The notes beneath the pieces are model-generated. The model made no database searches, was not told the origin of the DNA, and saw only the letters and a list, made by a program, of their open reading frames with translations. Position numbers and translations under genes: made by a program. Source: Thalassoglobus polymorphus (GTDB lineage: Bacteria; Planctomycetota; Planctomycetia; Planctomycetales; Planctomycetaceae). Taken from it: 64,000 bases of DNA. Location: positions 1,054,001 to 1,118,000 of the forward strand of contig NZ_CP036267.1 in assembly GCF_007744255.1 (NCBI RefSeq), given 5' to 3'. Shown piece after piece: positions 35,406 through 44,372 of this stretch. How positions within the stretch are numbered: position 1 is the stretch's first letter; each line of letters opens with the position of its first letter.

Positions 35406-35510
35406 AGAGCATATTCAATGCTTGTGGTGCTGGCGAAGGTCACTTTCGTGCCTTCACTAGCTGTTCGCCACGAGGCAGATCCTGCAAACCAATTTGAAAG
35501 ATGCTCTAGA
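35406..35510 (+). repeat. Dispersed intergenic repeat, full copy (subtype 2)
   Basis: It starts AGAGCATATTCAATGCTTG and ends GAAAGATGCTCTAGA. The central block TGTTCGCCACGAGGCAGATC is the same as in the other copies. The terminal TGCTCTAGA contains the stop codon of the BamD-like gene on the opposite strand (CTA at 35506-35508). Confidence 0.88.
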
Positions 35511-37083
35511 GTTCAACGCGTCCAGGTTGTTCTTCTGAAGGAGTCGGTTTCAACTGAGGTGGCTCGTCTGCTTTTCGTAAGAAACCGAAGATGCTGCGTT
35601 TTGATTTCTCATCTTCTTCAGGTTTCGTTGAATTTGGAGGCTGCCGACTCGCTGATCCGCCGGGGGCTGTTCGTGCAGAGTCAGGAGTTGCTTGCATACG
35701 TGCATCGGGAACGTGAGTTCGAGCCGGAGGAGTCTGTGCAGGAGCTGGTTTTTTCCCATTTCCCCAAACCCATAAGGAATTCCCGGAACGCTTTGATTTC
35801 TCTTCGAGTTCTCGCAGGACTCCCCGTGCCTTCTGAGCTTGCTGGGAGTTGGGATACCGGTTGATAATCAAGTGGCAGTGGAGTGCAATCGATTCTGGGA
35901 CGTTCTTGGCCTGATAGTAGATCACTTGTTGCCACAAGCGGTCGATGTCCGCATTGTGGAGCTGATCAATTTCTGACTGCAACATTCCGCGTTCTTCAGC
36001 GGTCATCTCTGGGAAGATTTGGAGCATCGTTTGCTTCAGATCACGAGCTCGGTCCAATGCGGCTCCGTCGTATTCGGGGCCCTCGTATGAAGCGAGTGTC
36101 ACGTGCGATCCCAGCAGATAGGAATCCTTGAGATGTGGACTGTCTGGGTACTGGTCACGCAGGAGTGCGTAGAGGCGTTTTGCTTCGACGAAATTTTTCG
36201 TGCGTAAATTGTGATTCGCAGCCAACATCAGAGAATCGTCTGCCAATGGTCCCGTGGCATCGTGCAGCCAGATCGACCGAAGGGCTTGTAACCCGCGGCC
36301 ATCCGCATCGTAAATTGGTCGTGTTTTGTCTGTCAGGTTTGGAATGATTGGAAGATCCCAAGCTGGCCTTTTCGCTGGCGGAGCGGTAGCAACGCTATCG
36401 ATTTCTTCCTTGGAAGCGAGTTGGATTTCTGATTTGGATTTTTTGTCTTGTTCCAGATCGTTCGGGAAGTCGAGCCAATACCGTGCGATGCGGAAGAGCT
36501 GTTTTGTGACTCGATCCATGTGCCGCGTCGAGGGATACCGGTTCAGCAGATCGTCGTAAGAATCTTGAGCACGTGTGAATTTTCGCTGATGGAATTGCGA
36601 TTCGGCTCGCATGTACAACGCATCTTCTTCGACTGGGTCTCCGAAGTTGTTATAGAGATCTTTGCTTGCCAGGTCGGACATCCCCCAAAAGTCTTTGAAG
36701 CGAGATCCAGCCGTTTCGTAGCGGACACGTCGCTGCTTGACTATCGCATTGAACGACTTTTCAGCATCTGCATAGCGACCATTATCAAAGAGGAGCTGCG
36801 CCTCTTTGAGTTCCTGATATGCCATTTGCAAATCGACCTCTGTCCCGCCTTGGACAGCGTCGGTCTCCTTGGTGAAGGAGACACTTCTCAACCCACGTTC
36901 GGTCGGCCCCATGATTTTAGCAAGGGGAGAACGTGTTTTTGCATCCGGCTGATCATCGGCGACGGCACGATGAGAAAATAGCGACAAACTTCCACAGCCG
37001 GAAAGCGTGATCGCTCCGGCGAGTAGTGTTGATGCAGCAATTTTCTGGCAGGAATTTTTATATTTTTTATATTCGATAATCAT
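35506..37083 (-). CDS. BamD-like outer-membrane assembly lipoprotein with TPR repeats
   Basis: A 525-residue protein, starting at ATG 37083 behind GAGGG (37090-37094). A signal sequence ends in the lipobox LSGC (C30). The mature N-terminal half (about residues 70-225) is a BamD/YfiO-type TPR: AYQELKEAQLLFDNGRYADA, DALYMRAESQFHQRKFTRA and YDDLLNRYPSTRHMDRVTKQ. A second TPR-rich region follows (about 280-430), and then a Pro/Lys-rich tail. BamD is the essential lipoprotein of the beta-barrel assembly complex. This protein is twice the usual BamD length, so it may combine two functions. Its stop codon lies inside a dispersed repeat. It is downstream of recO and upstream of lptE. Confidence 0.8.
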   Translation of the reverse strand: MIIEYKKYKNSCQKIAASTLLAGAITLSGCGSLSLFSHRAVADDQPDAKTRSPLAKIMGPTERGLRSVSFTKETDAVQGGTEVDLQMAYQELKEAQLLFDNGRYADAEKSFNAIVKQRRVRYETAGSRFKDFWGMSDLASKDLYNNFGDPVEEDALYMRAESQFHQRKFTRAQDSYDDLLNRYPSTRHMDRVTKQLFRIARYWLDFPNDLEQDKKSKSEIQLASKEEIDSVATAPPAKRPAWDLPIIPNLTDKTRPIYDADGRGLQALRSIWLHDATGPLADDSLMLAANHNLRTKNFVEAKRLYALLRDQYPDSPHLKDSYLLGSHVTLASYEGPEYDGAALDRARDLKQTMLQIFPEMTAEERGMLQSEIDQLHNADIDRLWQQVIYYQAKNVPESIALHCHLIINRYPNSQQAQKARGVLRELEEKSKRSGNSLWVWGNGKKPAPAQTPPARTHVPDARMQATPDSARTAPGGSASRQPPNSTKPEEDEKSKRSIFGFLRKADEPPQLKPTPSEEQPGRVEL

Positions 37084-37189
37084 CACACACCCTCGTGCAT
37101 CAGGTGAAGCACCTTGCACTCGGAAGGGGGACGGACGGGACTGGGAGAGTCGTGTTCAGTAAACAACAGTCACTCAAGATGGCAAAATG

Positions 37190-37936
37190 CTAATACCCGA
37201 GGAGCTTCAGTGTTTTGGGACGTCTTCCCAAAATTGCCGAAACGACCGAATTTAACAATTTGCGAATATCTCGCCGTTGTTGATCACTGATTGTCAGTCG
37301 GGACAACATGGCTGGATCACTCTCGATCAACTTTCGAATGACAGCAATCGCACCAGATTGAACCTCAGTCTGTTGATACTCTGAATTGCCACATCTTGAA
37401 CAGATCAATCCGGACTCAGAGACCCAAAAACGGCTCCTGTCTCCCAGAATTATCGGCAACTGGCAGATCGTGCAGGTTTCGAAGTCCGGAAGTTGCCCAA
37501 TTTCGCGCAACGTCATCAATTCGAAACGGAAAATTGCGATGTCTGGGGAAGCTTCGGAACCTAGGACCGCCAGCGCTGCAGTAGCAGCTTCGTATAGTTC
37601 ATCATGAGGGTCGCCTTCTTCGGTGAGCGAATTCAGGAGCTCCGCGATGTAGTAGCCGCCGTACAAGTGAACCAGACTTTTCGGTGAAGGCTTAAATCGT
37701 TTGACAAGCTGGGCTTCCGTCAATAGATCGAGGCCGGAAGACGATTTGTGGATGAAGACGACCCGGCATTCGGAAAGCAGGTCCAGTGAGCCTTCAAAGG
37801 CACTTTTCAACCGCTTTGCCCCTTTTGCCAGGCAGGAAATTTTCCCAAAGTCACGCGTAAATAAAGTGAGAACACGACTCGATTCACTGAAATCGGCCTG
37901 CCGAATGACTATCGCATCTGTCTTCTCCGTTGACAT
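37190..37936 (-). CDS. recO: DNA repair protein RecO
   Basis: A 248-residue protein. The N-terminal OB-fold region has AIVIRQADFSESSRVLTLFT, GKISCLAKGAKR and FEGSLDLLSECRVVFI, and the middle LYGGYYIAELLNSLTEEGDP is a family hallmark. A zinc-finger is formed by C155, C158, C179 and C182 (CTICQLPI and CSRCG). RecO loads RecA with RecR and anneals single strands in recombination repair. It sits on the same strand as the BamD-like and LptE genes, with a gap of about 100 bp, so co-transcription is possible. Confidence 0.92.
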   Translation of the reverse strand: MSTEKTDAIVIRQADFSESSRVLTLFTRDFGKISCLAKGAKRLKSAFEGSLDLLSECRVVFIHKSSSGLDLLTEAQLVKRFKPSPKSLVHLYGGYYIAELLNSLTEEGDPHDELYEAATAALAVLGSEASPDIAIFRFELMTLREIGQLPDFETCTICQLPIILGDRSRFWVSESGLICSRCGNSEYQQTEVQSGAIAVIRKLIESDPAMLSRLTISDQQRRDIRKLLNSVVSAILGRRPKTLKLLGY

Positions 37937-38058
37937 CTGTGCTCTGACTTTGCTTGAGAAAATGAGAATTCATGCCCGGATTCTCAGAGTACACTTCTGT
38001 TGAGTTTGAAGCCAGAGATGAGGCTTGTCACAGATTGCGGACGTGCTTAATGAACATG

Positions 38059-38124
38059 AGAGCAGGTTGCTCTACCGTGTGCCCGTGAAGAAATCATTTC
38101 TCTAATAAAAATGCTCTTCGCCAG
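38059..38124 (+). repeat. Dispersed intergenic repeat, 5' half (subtype 1)
   Basis: AGAGCAGGTTGCTCTACC (an inverted repeat AGAGCA/TGCTCT) is followed by GTGCCCGTGAAGAAATC and ATTTCTCTAATAAAAATGCTCTTCGCCA. The 3' half is missing. It is replaced by GACGTC palindromes (38132-38155) next to the ankyrin gene. Confidence 0.75.
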
Positions 38125-38163
38125 CTTGTCAGACGTCAGACGTCGGACGTCGCTCAGCAGAGG

Positions 38164-38808
38164 CTATGCAATCTTGTTGCCGTTCTTGTCGACATTCAAC
38201 AGGTCAATAATGTCCCGGCTGCGGAGATGCCAGCTTGCCCAGCTTAATGGAGAATCACCATTGATATCGCGAATTGTTGTGTCTGCTCCAGCAGTGATCA
38301 GCATCTCAATGATATGAATTGGCAAGTAGGCAGCAGCCCGATGCAAGGGAGTCTCGGCGCGAGTTCTTGCATCGCGCCAGAATGCTTCGCTCGTCACACC
38401 TGGTTTGGTTTTCGCGTTTGGGTCAGCGCCATGATCGAGCAGTAATTTCACAAGCTGAGTACGGTCAAGTTCTTTGTTCGTGACTGCTCCGTGGAGCGCG
38501 GTTTCTCCGGTGATGGAGCAGGCACGATTTGGATTTGCACCCGATTCAAGCAGCAACTGAATACATTCCAAATGATCACCGTGCGTCAAACCTATTAAGA
38601 CAGGTCCTCCCGCTTCATTCGTTTGGATGTCGGGATCAGCTCCGCGTGCCAGCAAGAATTGAATAATTTCCGGGTGAAAGGTGAGTAGAGTTCCTGAACC
38701 GTATTCGTCCATGGAGTTCGGATCAGCACCGGCATCCAGAAGTTGCCGGACCGTGTCGATGTCGCCGTCAAAACTCGCTTGCTTCAGTTGTAACGAATTG
38801 GTTGACAT
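38164..38808 (-). CDS. Ankyrin-repeat protein
   Basis: A 214-residue protein made almost wholly of ankyrin repeats, about six. Examples are GDIDTVRQLLDAGADPNSMD, LLLESGANPNRACSITGETALHGAV, VKLLLDHGADPNAKT and TPLHRAAAYLPIHIIEML. There is no signal peptide, so it is cytoplasmic. Ankyrin stacks bind other proteins. The partner is unknown, and no toxin or effector domain is attached. It ends near a truncated repeat and is not part of a visible operon. Confidence 0.88.
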   Translation of the reverse strand: MSTNSLQLKQASFDGDIDTVRQLLDAGADPNSMDEYGSGTLLTFHPEIIQFLLARGADPDIQTNEAGGPVLIGLTHGDHLECIQLLLESGANPNRACSITGETALHGAVTNKELDRTQLVKLLLDHGADPNAKTKPGVTSEAFWRDARTRAETPLHRAAAYLPIHIIEMLITAGADTTIRDINGDSPLSWASWHLRSRDIIDLLNVDKNGNKIA

Positions 38809-38994
38809 CTGAACGATCTCCCCGGTTCCAGTTTCTACTCACTTTACTTCTTCAAAAATGCTCGAACAATAGGAGGTGAAGCACTCAAGACAAAAACCGT
38901 GAATTCGTCAATGCGTTCGGTGTGGTCACGGAGCACCTCTGCAGAAGTCGTCGCAGTTTCATACGAAACATCTCTTGAACCTGGCTGCCCGAAC

Positions 38995-39165
38995 ATGGCA
39001 AAAACATTGTGCGATCTCCAGAAGAAGCTCAAGAAAGACCCCGAGGGGTACGCATGCTATGTGGTGAATCCAACTCACATCTGCAAGAAATGCAAGCGGG
39101 TTGCGAACAAGAAGAAGCGACTCTGCAAACCTGCCAAGCTCGACCCGCCTTCGGCCTCTGATTGA
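38995..39165 (+). CDS. Small conserved Cys-rich protein
   Basis: A 56-residue protein from ATG 38995 (a frame extends upstream to 38899 but the extra part looks unrelated). It is basic: AKTLCDLQKKLKKDPEGYA, then HICKKCKRVANKKKRLCKPAKL. The Y/H-I-C-x2-C-x-RVA-x3-LCKP pattern is one I know from short uncharacterised proteins of deltaproteobacteria and planctomycetes, as a possible metal-binding or zinc-ribbon fragment. I have no name for it. No clear ribosome-binding site is visible. Confidence 0.55.
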   Translation: MAKTLCDLQKKLKKDPEGYACYVVNPTHICKKCKRVANKKKRLCKPAKLDPPSASD

Positions 39166-39516
39166 GAAGCGGTCGCGCGCTCGGCCTGAAGACGTTCCTG
39201 TTTCTTGCGCCTGTGAATCTGTTTGTCTGCAGAAGTCGTACATTTTCATGAGGCAGAATCCATGAGGCAGAACGCTTATCTCTGTTCAGGCGGCGGGGGC
39301 ATGTTCTCACTTTTTGAAAAATAATTTCACCAGTCGAATTGCGTTGACATGAGCAGTCACGCTGATACCATTGATCTGACATTGAGACTCAGTCTCATTT
39401 AGAGCGTAGCCAGCCACTGATTGAATCTTTCTAAGGCAGCCAGCGAAGCTTGAGAACCGACTCCAATTGCATGGGGTAATTGGACTTACGTTTCACTGGT
39501 GCTAGGAAGATCTTTC
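39166..39516. other. 350-bp intergenic region upstream of the DUF1559 gene
   Basis: The region contains a degenerate dispersed-repeat stretch (about 39196-39270, TTCTTGCGCCTGTGAA ... ATGAGGCAGAA) and a possible promoter at 39344-39371. I see no gene. Confidence 0.4.
39344..39371 (+). promoter_or_regulatory. Possible sigma-70-type promoter upstream of the DUF1559 operon
   Basis: TTGACA (39344-39349), a 16-nt spacer, then TACCAT (39366-39371). The -35 is perfect and the -10 matches four of six. This is sequence similarity only. Confidence 0.25.
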
Positions 39517-40449
39517 ATGCGCACGTCATCCAAAAGAAGGCCAAGCTCCGGCTTTACGCTTATCGAACTCTTAGTCGTGATTGCGATTATTGCGATTCTC
39601 GTCGCTTTACTCTTACCAGCAGTCCAGCAGGCACGAGAAGCTGCTCGGCGAACGAGCTGTCGAAATAACCTCAAGCAGATCGGGATTGCGATACACAACT
39701 ATCACGATGTGTACTCCCAGTTCCCCAACGCTAACACCGGGGGGATGAGCTATTCCAGTCTTGAGGGATCAAGCCTGTTCACAAGTATCTTGCCAATGGT
39801 TGAGCAAGCGAGTGCTTACCAGCAATATGATTTCAACCAGGGGAACTCAGCCCCTGCCAATCAAGAAGTTGTAGGGCAGATGCTTCCCTTTTATCTTTGC
39901 CCGACATCACCATTGCGACGGCCAGTTCCAGGCTGCGATTCCGACAATGGGCGAGCCCCTGGGAACTATGCGGTTTCGATCGGGACAAAGGATTTCAATC
40001 AGTACTGGTCCTTTTACGGAATGCCTCGCCCAAATTTAGATGGGGCAATTGTTTATACTGACAGTTCTCCAGGAAAAACGAAGTTTCGAGATTTCACGGA
40101 TGGAACCAGCAACACCATCATGATCGGCGAGACAGCGTACAACCTCCCCGATTACGTATTCAGTTCTGGAGACTGCATGGGACAGCCTCGCTACTCCTTC
40201 ACTTATTGGTCCAATCCGTTTCCGGGGTCCACAGCTGCGACAACGGAATATGACTTCAACCCACACGACTTCGCTGACGACGGAATTTTCGATAGCAATT
40301 GGACACGTTCATTCCGCAGCGATCATGTCGGGGGTGTGCATTTCGCATTCGCTGATGGTTCGGTTCACTTCCTCTCAGAGAATATAGACGCTGGTTTGCT
40401 CGACAGTCTGGCAACACGAGGCGGAGGGGAGGTCGTCAGTGACTTCTAA
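39517..40449 (+). CDS. DUF1559 protein with prepilin-type N-terminus
   Basis: A 310-residue protein (ATG 39517, GGAAG about 8 bp upstream). The prepilin peptidase site is SGFTLIELLVVIAIIAILVA, with the conserved Glu at +5, followed by LLPAVQQAREAARRTSCRNN, the standard DUF1559 block. The C-terminus has the H-x9-DG motif (HVGGVHFAFADG). The family has expanded greatly in planctomycetes and may form pseudopilin-like surface structures. Its function is not established. The stop overlaps the next gene by 11 bp. Confidence 0.95.
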   Translation: MRTSSKRRPSSGFTLIELLVVIAIIAILVALLLPAVQQAREAARRTSCRNNLKQIGIAIHNYHDVYSQFPNANTGGMSYSSLEGSSLFTSILPMVEQASAYQQYDFNQGNSAPANQEVVGQMLPFYLCPTSPLRRPVPGCDSDNGRAPGNYAVSIGTKDFNQYWSFYGMPRPNLDGAIVYTDSSPGKTKFRDFTDGTSNTIMIGETAYNLPDYVFSSGDCMGQPRYSFTYWSNPFPGSTAATTEYDFNPHDFADDGIFDSNWTRSFRSDHVGGVHFAFADGSVHFLSENIDAGLLDSLATRGGGEVVSDF

Positions 40450-41011
40450 AACCTACTCGGAAGCGAAGTACGCGAACGGTCTCGTAAGGATGAGCAATGT
40501 CTCGCAGAAAAGATATTCTTCGCGGAAACTGGAAGCACGAAAGAGTTTGAGAGTCGTTCGGAGATTCGCCCTTCCTCTCAGTTGGATGGTGGTCCTACTC
40601 GGTTTGCAGGGATGCGGTGGAGGTGACGACGGTCCTCAGAGGGCGGCCGTTTCCGGGGTTGTTAACCTCGATGGGGAACCGCTTGAAGAGGGTGTGATTC
40701 GATTTGTACCCGAGGGAGAAACAAAGGGGCCAAAGACGTCTGTTCCAGTCCAGCAGGGGCGTTTCGAAATTGACAGTCTCTCTGGTCCACTTGTTGGTGA
40801 ACATCGTATCGAGATCGTGTCGACCGATGACGGCGGTTATGCCATGGATGACGAGCAGGCGATTCGGGAGCTTCGTAAGGCGAAAGTCAAAAGAATTCGA
40901 GTTGTCAAAGTCCCTGCGATCTACAACTCTCGCAGCACATTAAAGAAGACTGTTTCACTCAATACGCCAAACGAATTTCAGTTTGATCTGAGCAGTCAAC
41001 AAAAGCGGTAA
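40439..41011 (+). CDS. Small lipoprotein with transthyretin/carboxypeptidase-regulatory-like domain
   Basis: A 190-residue protein. The start GTG 40439 overlaps the DUF1559 stop and is preceded by GAGGGGAGG. An in-frame ATG at 40490 has no proper spacing. The signal ends in a lipobox LQGC (C59), followed by GGGDDGPQ. The mature part has AAVSGVVNLDGEPLEEGVIRF, GRFEIDSLSGPLVGEHRIEI, as in carboxypeptidase regulatory-like domains, and a long tail. DUF1559 genes in planctomycetes are regularly followed by such a lipoprotein, so the two probably act together at the cell surface. Confidence 0.85.
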   Translation: MTSKTYSEAKYANGLVRMSNVSQKRYSSRKLEARKSLRVVRRFALPLSWMVVLLGLQGCGGGDDGPQRAAVSGVVNLDGEPLEEGVIRFVPEGETKGPKTSVPVQQGRFEIDSLSGPLVGEHRIEIVSTDDGGYAMDDEQAIRELRKAKVKRIRVVKVPAIYNSRSTLKKTVSLNTPNEFQFDLSSQQKR

Positions 41012-41177
41012 CGAGTTCGAACATCACCTGAAGTGGTTTTCGTCCTGCCAGTCGAAGCGAGTGTTTCGAATTGTCTTAGTCTTTGAGCTGATCTTGGCTT
41101 CATCGACGCAGTCAATCGTTTTAATTACGCAAATTCCATCACTGATTTCACACATTTTCAACACAGGAACTTTTACA

Positions 41178-42815
41178 ATGAAGCTGCTCATTAGACAAAA
41201 GTCTCTCTTACTCCTTACCTTCATTCTTAACTTTCAAATGATGTCTCAATCCGCACAGGCTCATTTCATTTGGCTCGCACCTGAACAGGGGGAAGAGTCG
41301 AATGTTGTTGAAGTCTACTTTGGAGAAGACGCCTCACCTGACGACCCGGAAATGCTGAAATATGTTTCCGGCATGAAAGCCTGGGCGGTTTTAGATGGGA
41401 ACAAGGCAGAGGAACTCAAGCTCGAAAAGACAAAAGAAAGTCTTTCTGTTCAGTTGAGCCCAACTCAGTTGCAGGGGCTTGTTGTCGCAACTCACGATTT
41501 GGGTGTCATGGACCGTGGTGATAGCCATTTTCGTCTGAAGTATTACGCAAAAACTGGTCCCGTGGCTGGAAGCAAGTCTTGGAAATCAATTGATTGCTCC
41601 AAGCAACTTCAGTTCGATGTCATCCCTGAAAAAACTTCGGAAGGGGTCTTGCTTCATGTTCTCTTTAACGGAAAAGCTGTCGAAGGAAGTGAAGTGAAAG
41701 CGAGTGGTCCGGGACTCGACGAATTCGAAGGAACGACTGGAGAGTCCGGAACAATTTTGATTCCTGTCAAAGAGTCCGGCCTGTTTTCAATTCGAGCCAA
41801 GCATGTCGAAGCTAAACCGGGAACACTGGAAGGAAAAGAGTATCCTGAAACTCGACACTACACCACATTAGCATTACGAGTGCCGTCCGACTCTTCGAAG
41901 TCACTTGGAAAGAACCTTCAGCCAATCAAGAAACCCGTGACGAGTTTTGGTGGTGCAATCCTTGACGGGAACTTGTACGTGTACGGTGGTCATATGGGTG
42001 GAGCTCATTCTTATTCTCACGATGCACAAGGACATACGCTCGAACAACTCAACTTGAAGACTGGAGAATGGAAGAGCATCGCGGAAGGCCCAGGTCTACA
42101 AGGTTTGGCACTGGTCTCTGACGGAAAACGGCTTTACCGAATCGGTGGATTCACTGCAAAAAATGCTGAGGGTGAAGATCACGATTTGTGGTCGCAAGAT
42201 TCGGTCGCTGCTTACAATTTGGAGAAAAAAGCCTGGGAAGAACTGCCCGCGTTGCCAGAGCCTCGTTCTTCATTTGATGCTGCTGTCTTGGATGGAAAAA
42301 TCTACGTAGTCGGTGGATGGGCGATGGCTGGCGATGCCGAGAGCGTTTGGCATGAAACAGCTTGGGTGCTTGATCCGAACGCCGATTCTCCAAAGTGGTC
42401 CAAGTTGCCAGCTCCACCGTTCCAACGCCGAGCATTGGCCTTGGCTGCCCATGACGGAAAAATTTATGCAATCGGCGGAATGCAGAAGGAAGGTGGCCCG
42501 ACCCGCAAAGTTGATGTCTTTGATCCAGCTACCGGTAAGTGGTCATCGATTTCGGAAATTCTCGGTGAAGACGGGATGACAGGATTCGGATCATCGGCCT
42601 TTGCAACCGGTGGAAACTTGTACGTCACGACAATCAAAGGTGACCTGCAACGGCTCGCTGAAGATGGGAAATCCTGGGAATTGCTTCGAGAAACTCCCAC
42701 CCCACGTTTCTTCCATCGCATGCTGCCGGTTGACGAGAACCATCTTCTCGTTGTCGGCGGAGCGAGTATGGAAATCGGAAAGTTTGACGAAGTTGAGATC
42801 TTAGAGGTTCAATAA
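41178..42815 (+). CDS. Secreted DUF4198-Kelch repeat protein
   Basis: A 545-residue protein starting at ATG 41178 (AGGA about 9 bp upstream). The signal peptide ends SAQA, and the mature chain starts HFIWLAP, typical of DUF4198. Residues about 25-235 are the DUF4198 domain (VLLHVLFNGKAVEGSEVKAS). From about residue 255 there are Kelch repeats: FGGAILDGNLYVYGGH, LYRIGGFT, FDAAVLDGKIYVVGGWA, LALAAHDGKIYAIGGM and LLVVGGASM. The Kelch propeller binds other molecules. DUF4198 is often found with metal uptake or copper-related proteins. The combined role is unknown. It is followed by a PQQ-like propeller gene about 140 bp away. Confidence 0.82.
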   Translation: MKLLIRQKSLLLLTFILNFQMMSQSAQAHFIWLAPEQGEESNVVEVYFGEDASPDDPEMLKYVSGMKAWAVLDGNKAEELKLEKTKESLSVQLSPTQLQGLVVATHDLGVMDRGDSHFRLKYYAKTGPVAGSKSWKSIDCSKQLQFDVIPEKTSEGVLLHVLFNGKAVEGSEVKASGPGLDEFEGTTGESGTILIPVKESGLFSIRAKHVEAKPGTLEGKEYPETRHYTTLALRVPSDSSKSLGKNLQPIKKPVTSFGGAILDGNLYVYGGHMGGAHSYSHDAQGHTLEQLNLKTGEWKSIAEGPGLQGLALVSDGKRLYRIGGFTAKNAEGEDHDLWSQDSVAAYNLEKKAWEELPALPEPRSSFDAAVLDGKIYVVGGWAMAGDAESVWHETAWVLDPNADSPKWSKLPAPPFQRRALALAAHDGKIYAIGGMQKEGGPTRKVDVFDPATGKWSSISEILGEDGMTGFGSSAFATGGNLYVTTIKGDLQRLAEDGKSWELLRETPTPRFFHRMLPVDENHLLVVGGASMEIGKFDEVEILEVQ

Positions 42816-42820
42816 TCCTC

Positions 42821-42899
42821 TAAGCATCCTCATCAATGCTTGTCGTGTCCGTGAAGATCATTTTTATGACTTCGTAGACTGCTCTCCACGAGACAGAAC
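42821..42899 (+). repeat. Dispersed intergenic repeat, diverged copy (subtype 2)
   Basis: It runs AAGCATCCTCATCAATGCTTG, GTCGTGTCCGTGAAGATCATTT, then TGACTTCGTAGACTGCTC and TCCACGAGACAGAAC. It aligns over its whole length with 35406-35485. The copy starts 6 bp after the stop of the Kelch gene. Confidence 0.7.
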
Positions 42900-42955
42900 G
42901 TGAAGATCAACATTGGATTTACTCTTGAACAATCGACATTTAGCGGAGAAGTCAT

Positions 42956-44323
42956 TTGCAAAAGATATTGCAACATCGAAGCGGCGATCATCGAGTCCTC
43001 TGCGGAACGGTTGCCCTCAGCGTCACATTGTTTACCTGTTTGATTTTCTTGACGGATCAAGCAGCGAATGCCGCTGATGAATGGACATCGTTTCAAAATG
43101 GTGGAGAGATCAATTTTGATGAACAAGAACTCGGCTTCTCCGCTGAGTGGTCGGTTGCGACTTCTGGTTACGGACAATCAAGTCCACTTGTCTGGAAAGA
43201 TCAAGTTTACATTACTTCGGTATCCGGGCCGAATAAAGAACAGTGCCTGGTGACGGCGTTCGATATTGCCACTGGCAAAGAGCTTTGGCAGTATGAAACG
43301 ACGAACGCCACGCCTCAGGAAAACAACAACTACATCAGCAAGGCAGCTCCGTCTCCGGTTGTTGATGAACGAGGAATTATCTGTTTTTTCGAAGGTGGCA
43401 ACTTGTTCTCGTTGTCTCACTCAGGTGAGATTCAATGGCAACGAAATCTGGTTGAAGAGTATGGTCCCATTGACGCACGGCATGGTTTGTCTGCCTCGTT
43501 AGAACAGAGAAGCGAATCTGCCTTCGTCTGGGTTGAACGGCAAACCGATCCGTACGTGTTAGCGATTAATAAAAAGACTGGTGAGAATCTGTGGAAGGTT
43601 CCCGGCCTTGGCGTTACAAGCTGGGCAAGTCCCCGGGTGATCCCAGTGAAAGGTGGCGAACACCTTGTGCTCAGCGGGATTGGGAAACTCGCCGGTTTTG
43701 ATTTGCAATCGGGAGAACGGTTGTGGGATTTCGATGACATTTCCGGGAACTCGACGCCGACCCCGATGCCGGTTGGGGAAGGAACTTTTCTGATCGGTGC
43801 AACAGTCGGTCGAGGGGAATCAGAGTCGGGCCGGGCTGCCGATTCCAACGGACTCATTTCGGTTCAACAATCGGATGCAGGAGTTTGGTCCGCAGCTTAT
43901 GTGTGGCATTCAAAGCGAGCGACCAGTTCTTTCAGCTCTCCGTTCTGTTCTGGAGATTACTGCTACTTCACCAATCGGACCGGAGTTCTGTATTGTCTCG
44001 ACAAGATGACCGGAGAAGAGCAATACGCGAAGCGGGTCGGTGGAAGTCTTTGGGCAACGCCGATTGTTCTCTCACAGAAAATTCTTCTGCCTTTAAAAGA
44101 TGGAAAGCTTACCACTGTCGCATCGGGGCCGAAGTTCAAGTTATTTGAGACAGCAGAGCTGTTTTCGGATGAACCGTCTGAGGAGCCTGCAGAGAAAGCT
44201 GAAGATGGTCCACCGGGTGGAGGAAATACGTTGTACGCAGCGGTCTTGACTGGCCAAAGAGTGATAGCTCGTTCCGGGGACCGCTTGTTTAGCGTGAAGA
44301 TCCAGAAAGGCGTCTCGCAGTAA
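42956..44323 (+). CDS. Secreted PQQ-like beta-propeller protein
   Basis: A 455-residue protein with a TTG start (GGAGAAG 5 bp upstream). A signal anchor covers residues 18-40. The propeller has blades such as CLVTAFDIATGKELWQYET, FSLSHSGEIQWQRNL, VLAINKKTGENLWKVPG, LAGFDLQSGERLWDFDD and LYCLDKMTGEEQYAKR. A Pro/Glu-rich segment (about 405-425) interrupts the last blade. It has no quinone dehydrogenase motifs. It resembles the propeller at 17905-19089 only in fold. A very strong terminator follows. Confidence 0.8.
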   Translation: MQKILQHRSGDHRVLCGTVALSVTLFTCLIFLTDQAANAADEWTSFQNGGEINFDEQELGFSAEWSVATSGYGQSSPLVWKDQVYITSVSGPNKEQCLVTAFDIATGKELWQYETTNATPQENNNYISKAAPSPVVDERGIICFFEGGNLFSLSHSGEIQWQRNLVEEYGPIDARHGLSASLEQRSESAFVWVERQTDPYVLAINKKTGENLWKVPGLGVTSWASPRVIPVKGGEHLVLSGIGKLAGFDLQSGERLWDFDDISGNSTPTPMPVGEGTFLIGATVGRGESESGRAADSNGLISVQQSDAGVWSAAYVWHSKRATSSFSSPFCSGDYCYFTNRTGVLYCLDKMTGEEQYAKRVGGSLWATPIVLSQKILLPLKDGKLTTVASGPKFKLFETAELFSDEPSEEPAEKAEDGPPGGGNTLYAAVLTGQRVIARSGDRLFSVKIQKGVSQ

Positions 44324-44372
44324 GTGACAGCCGCAAGCGATAGAGAATACTTTTCTTGATACTCGCTACGAA

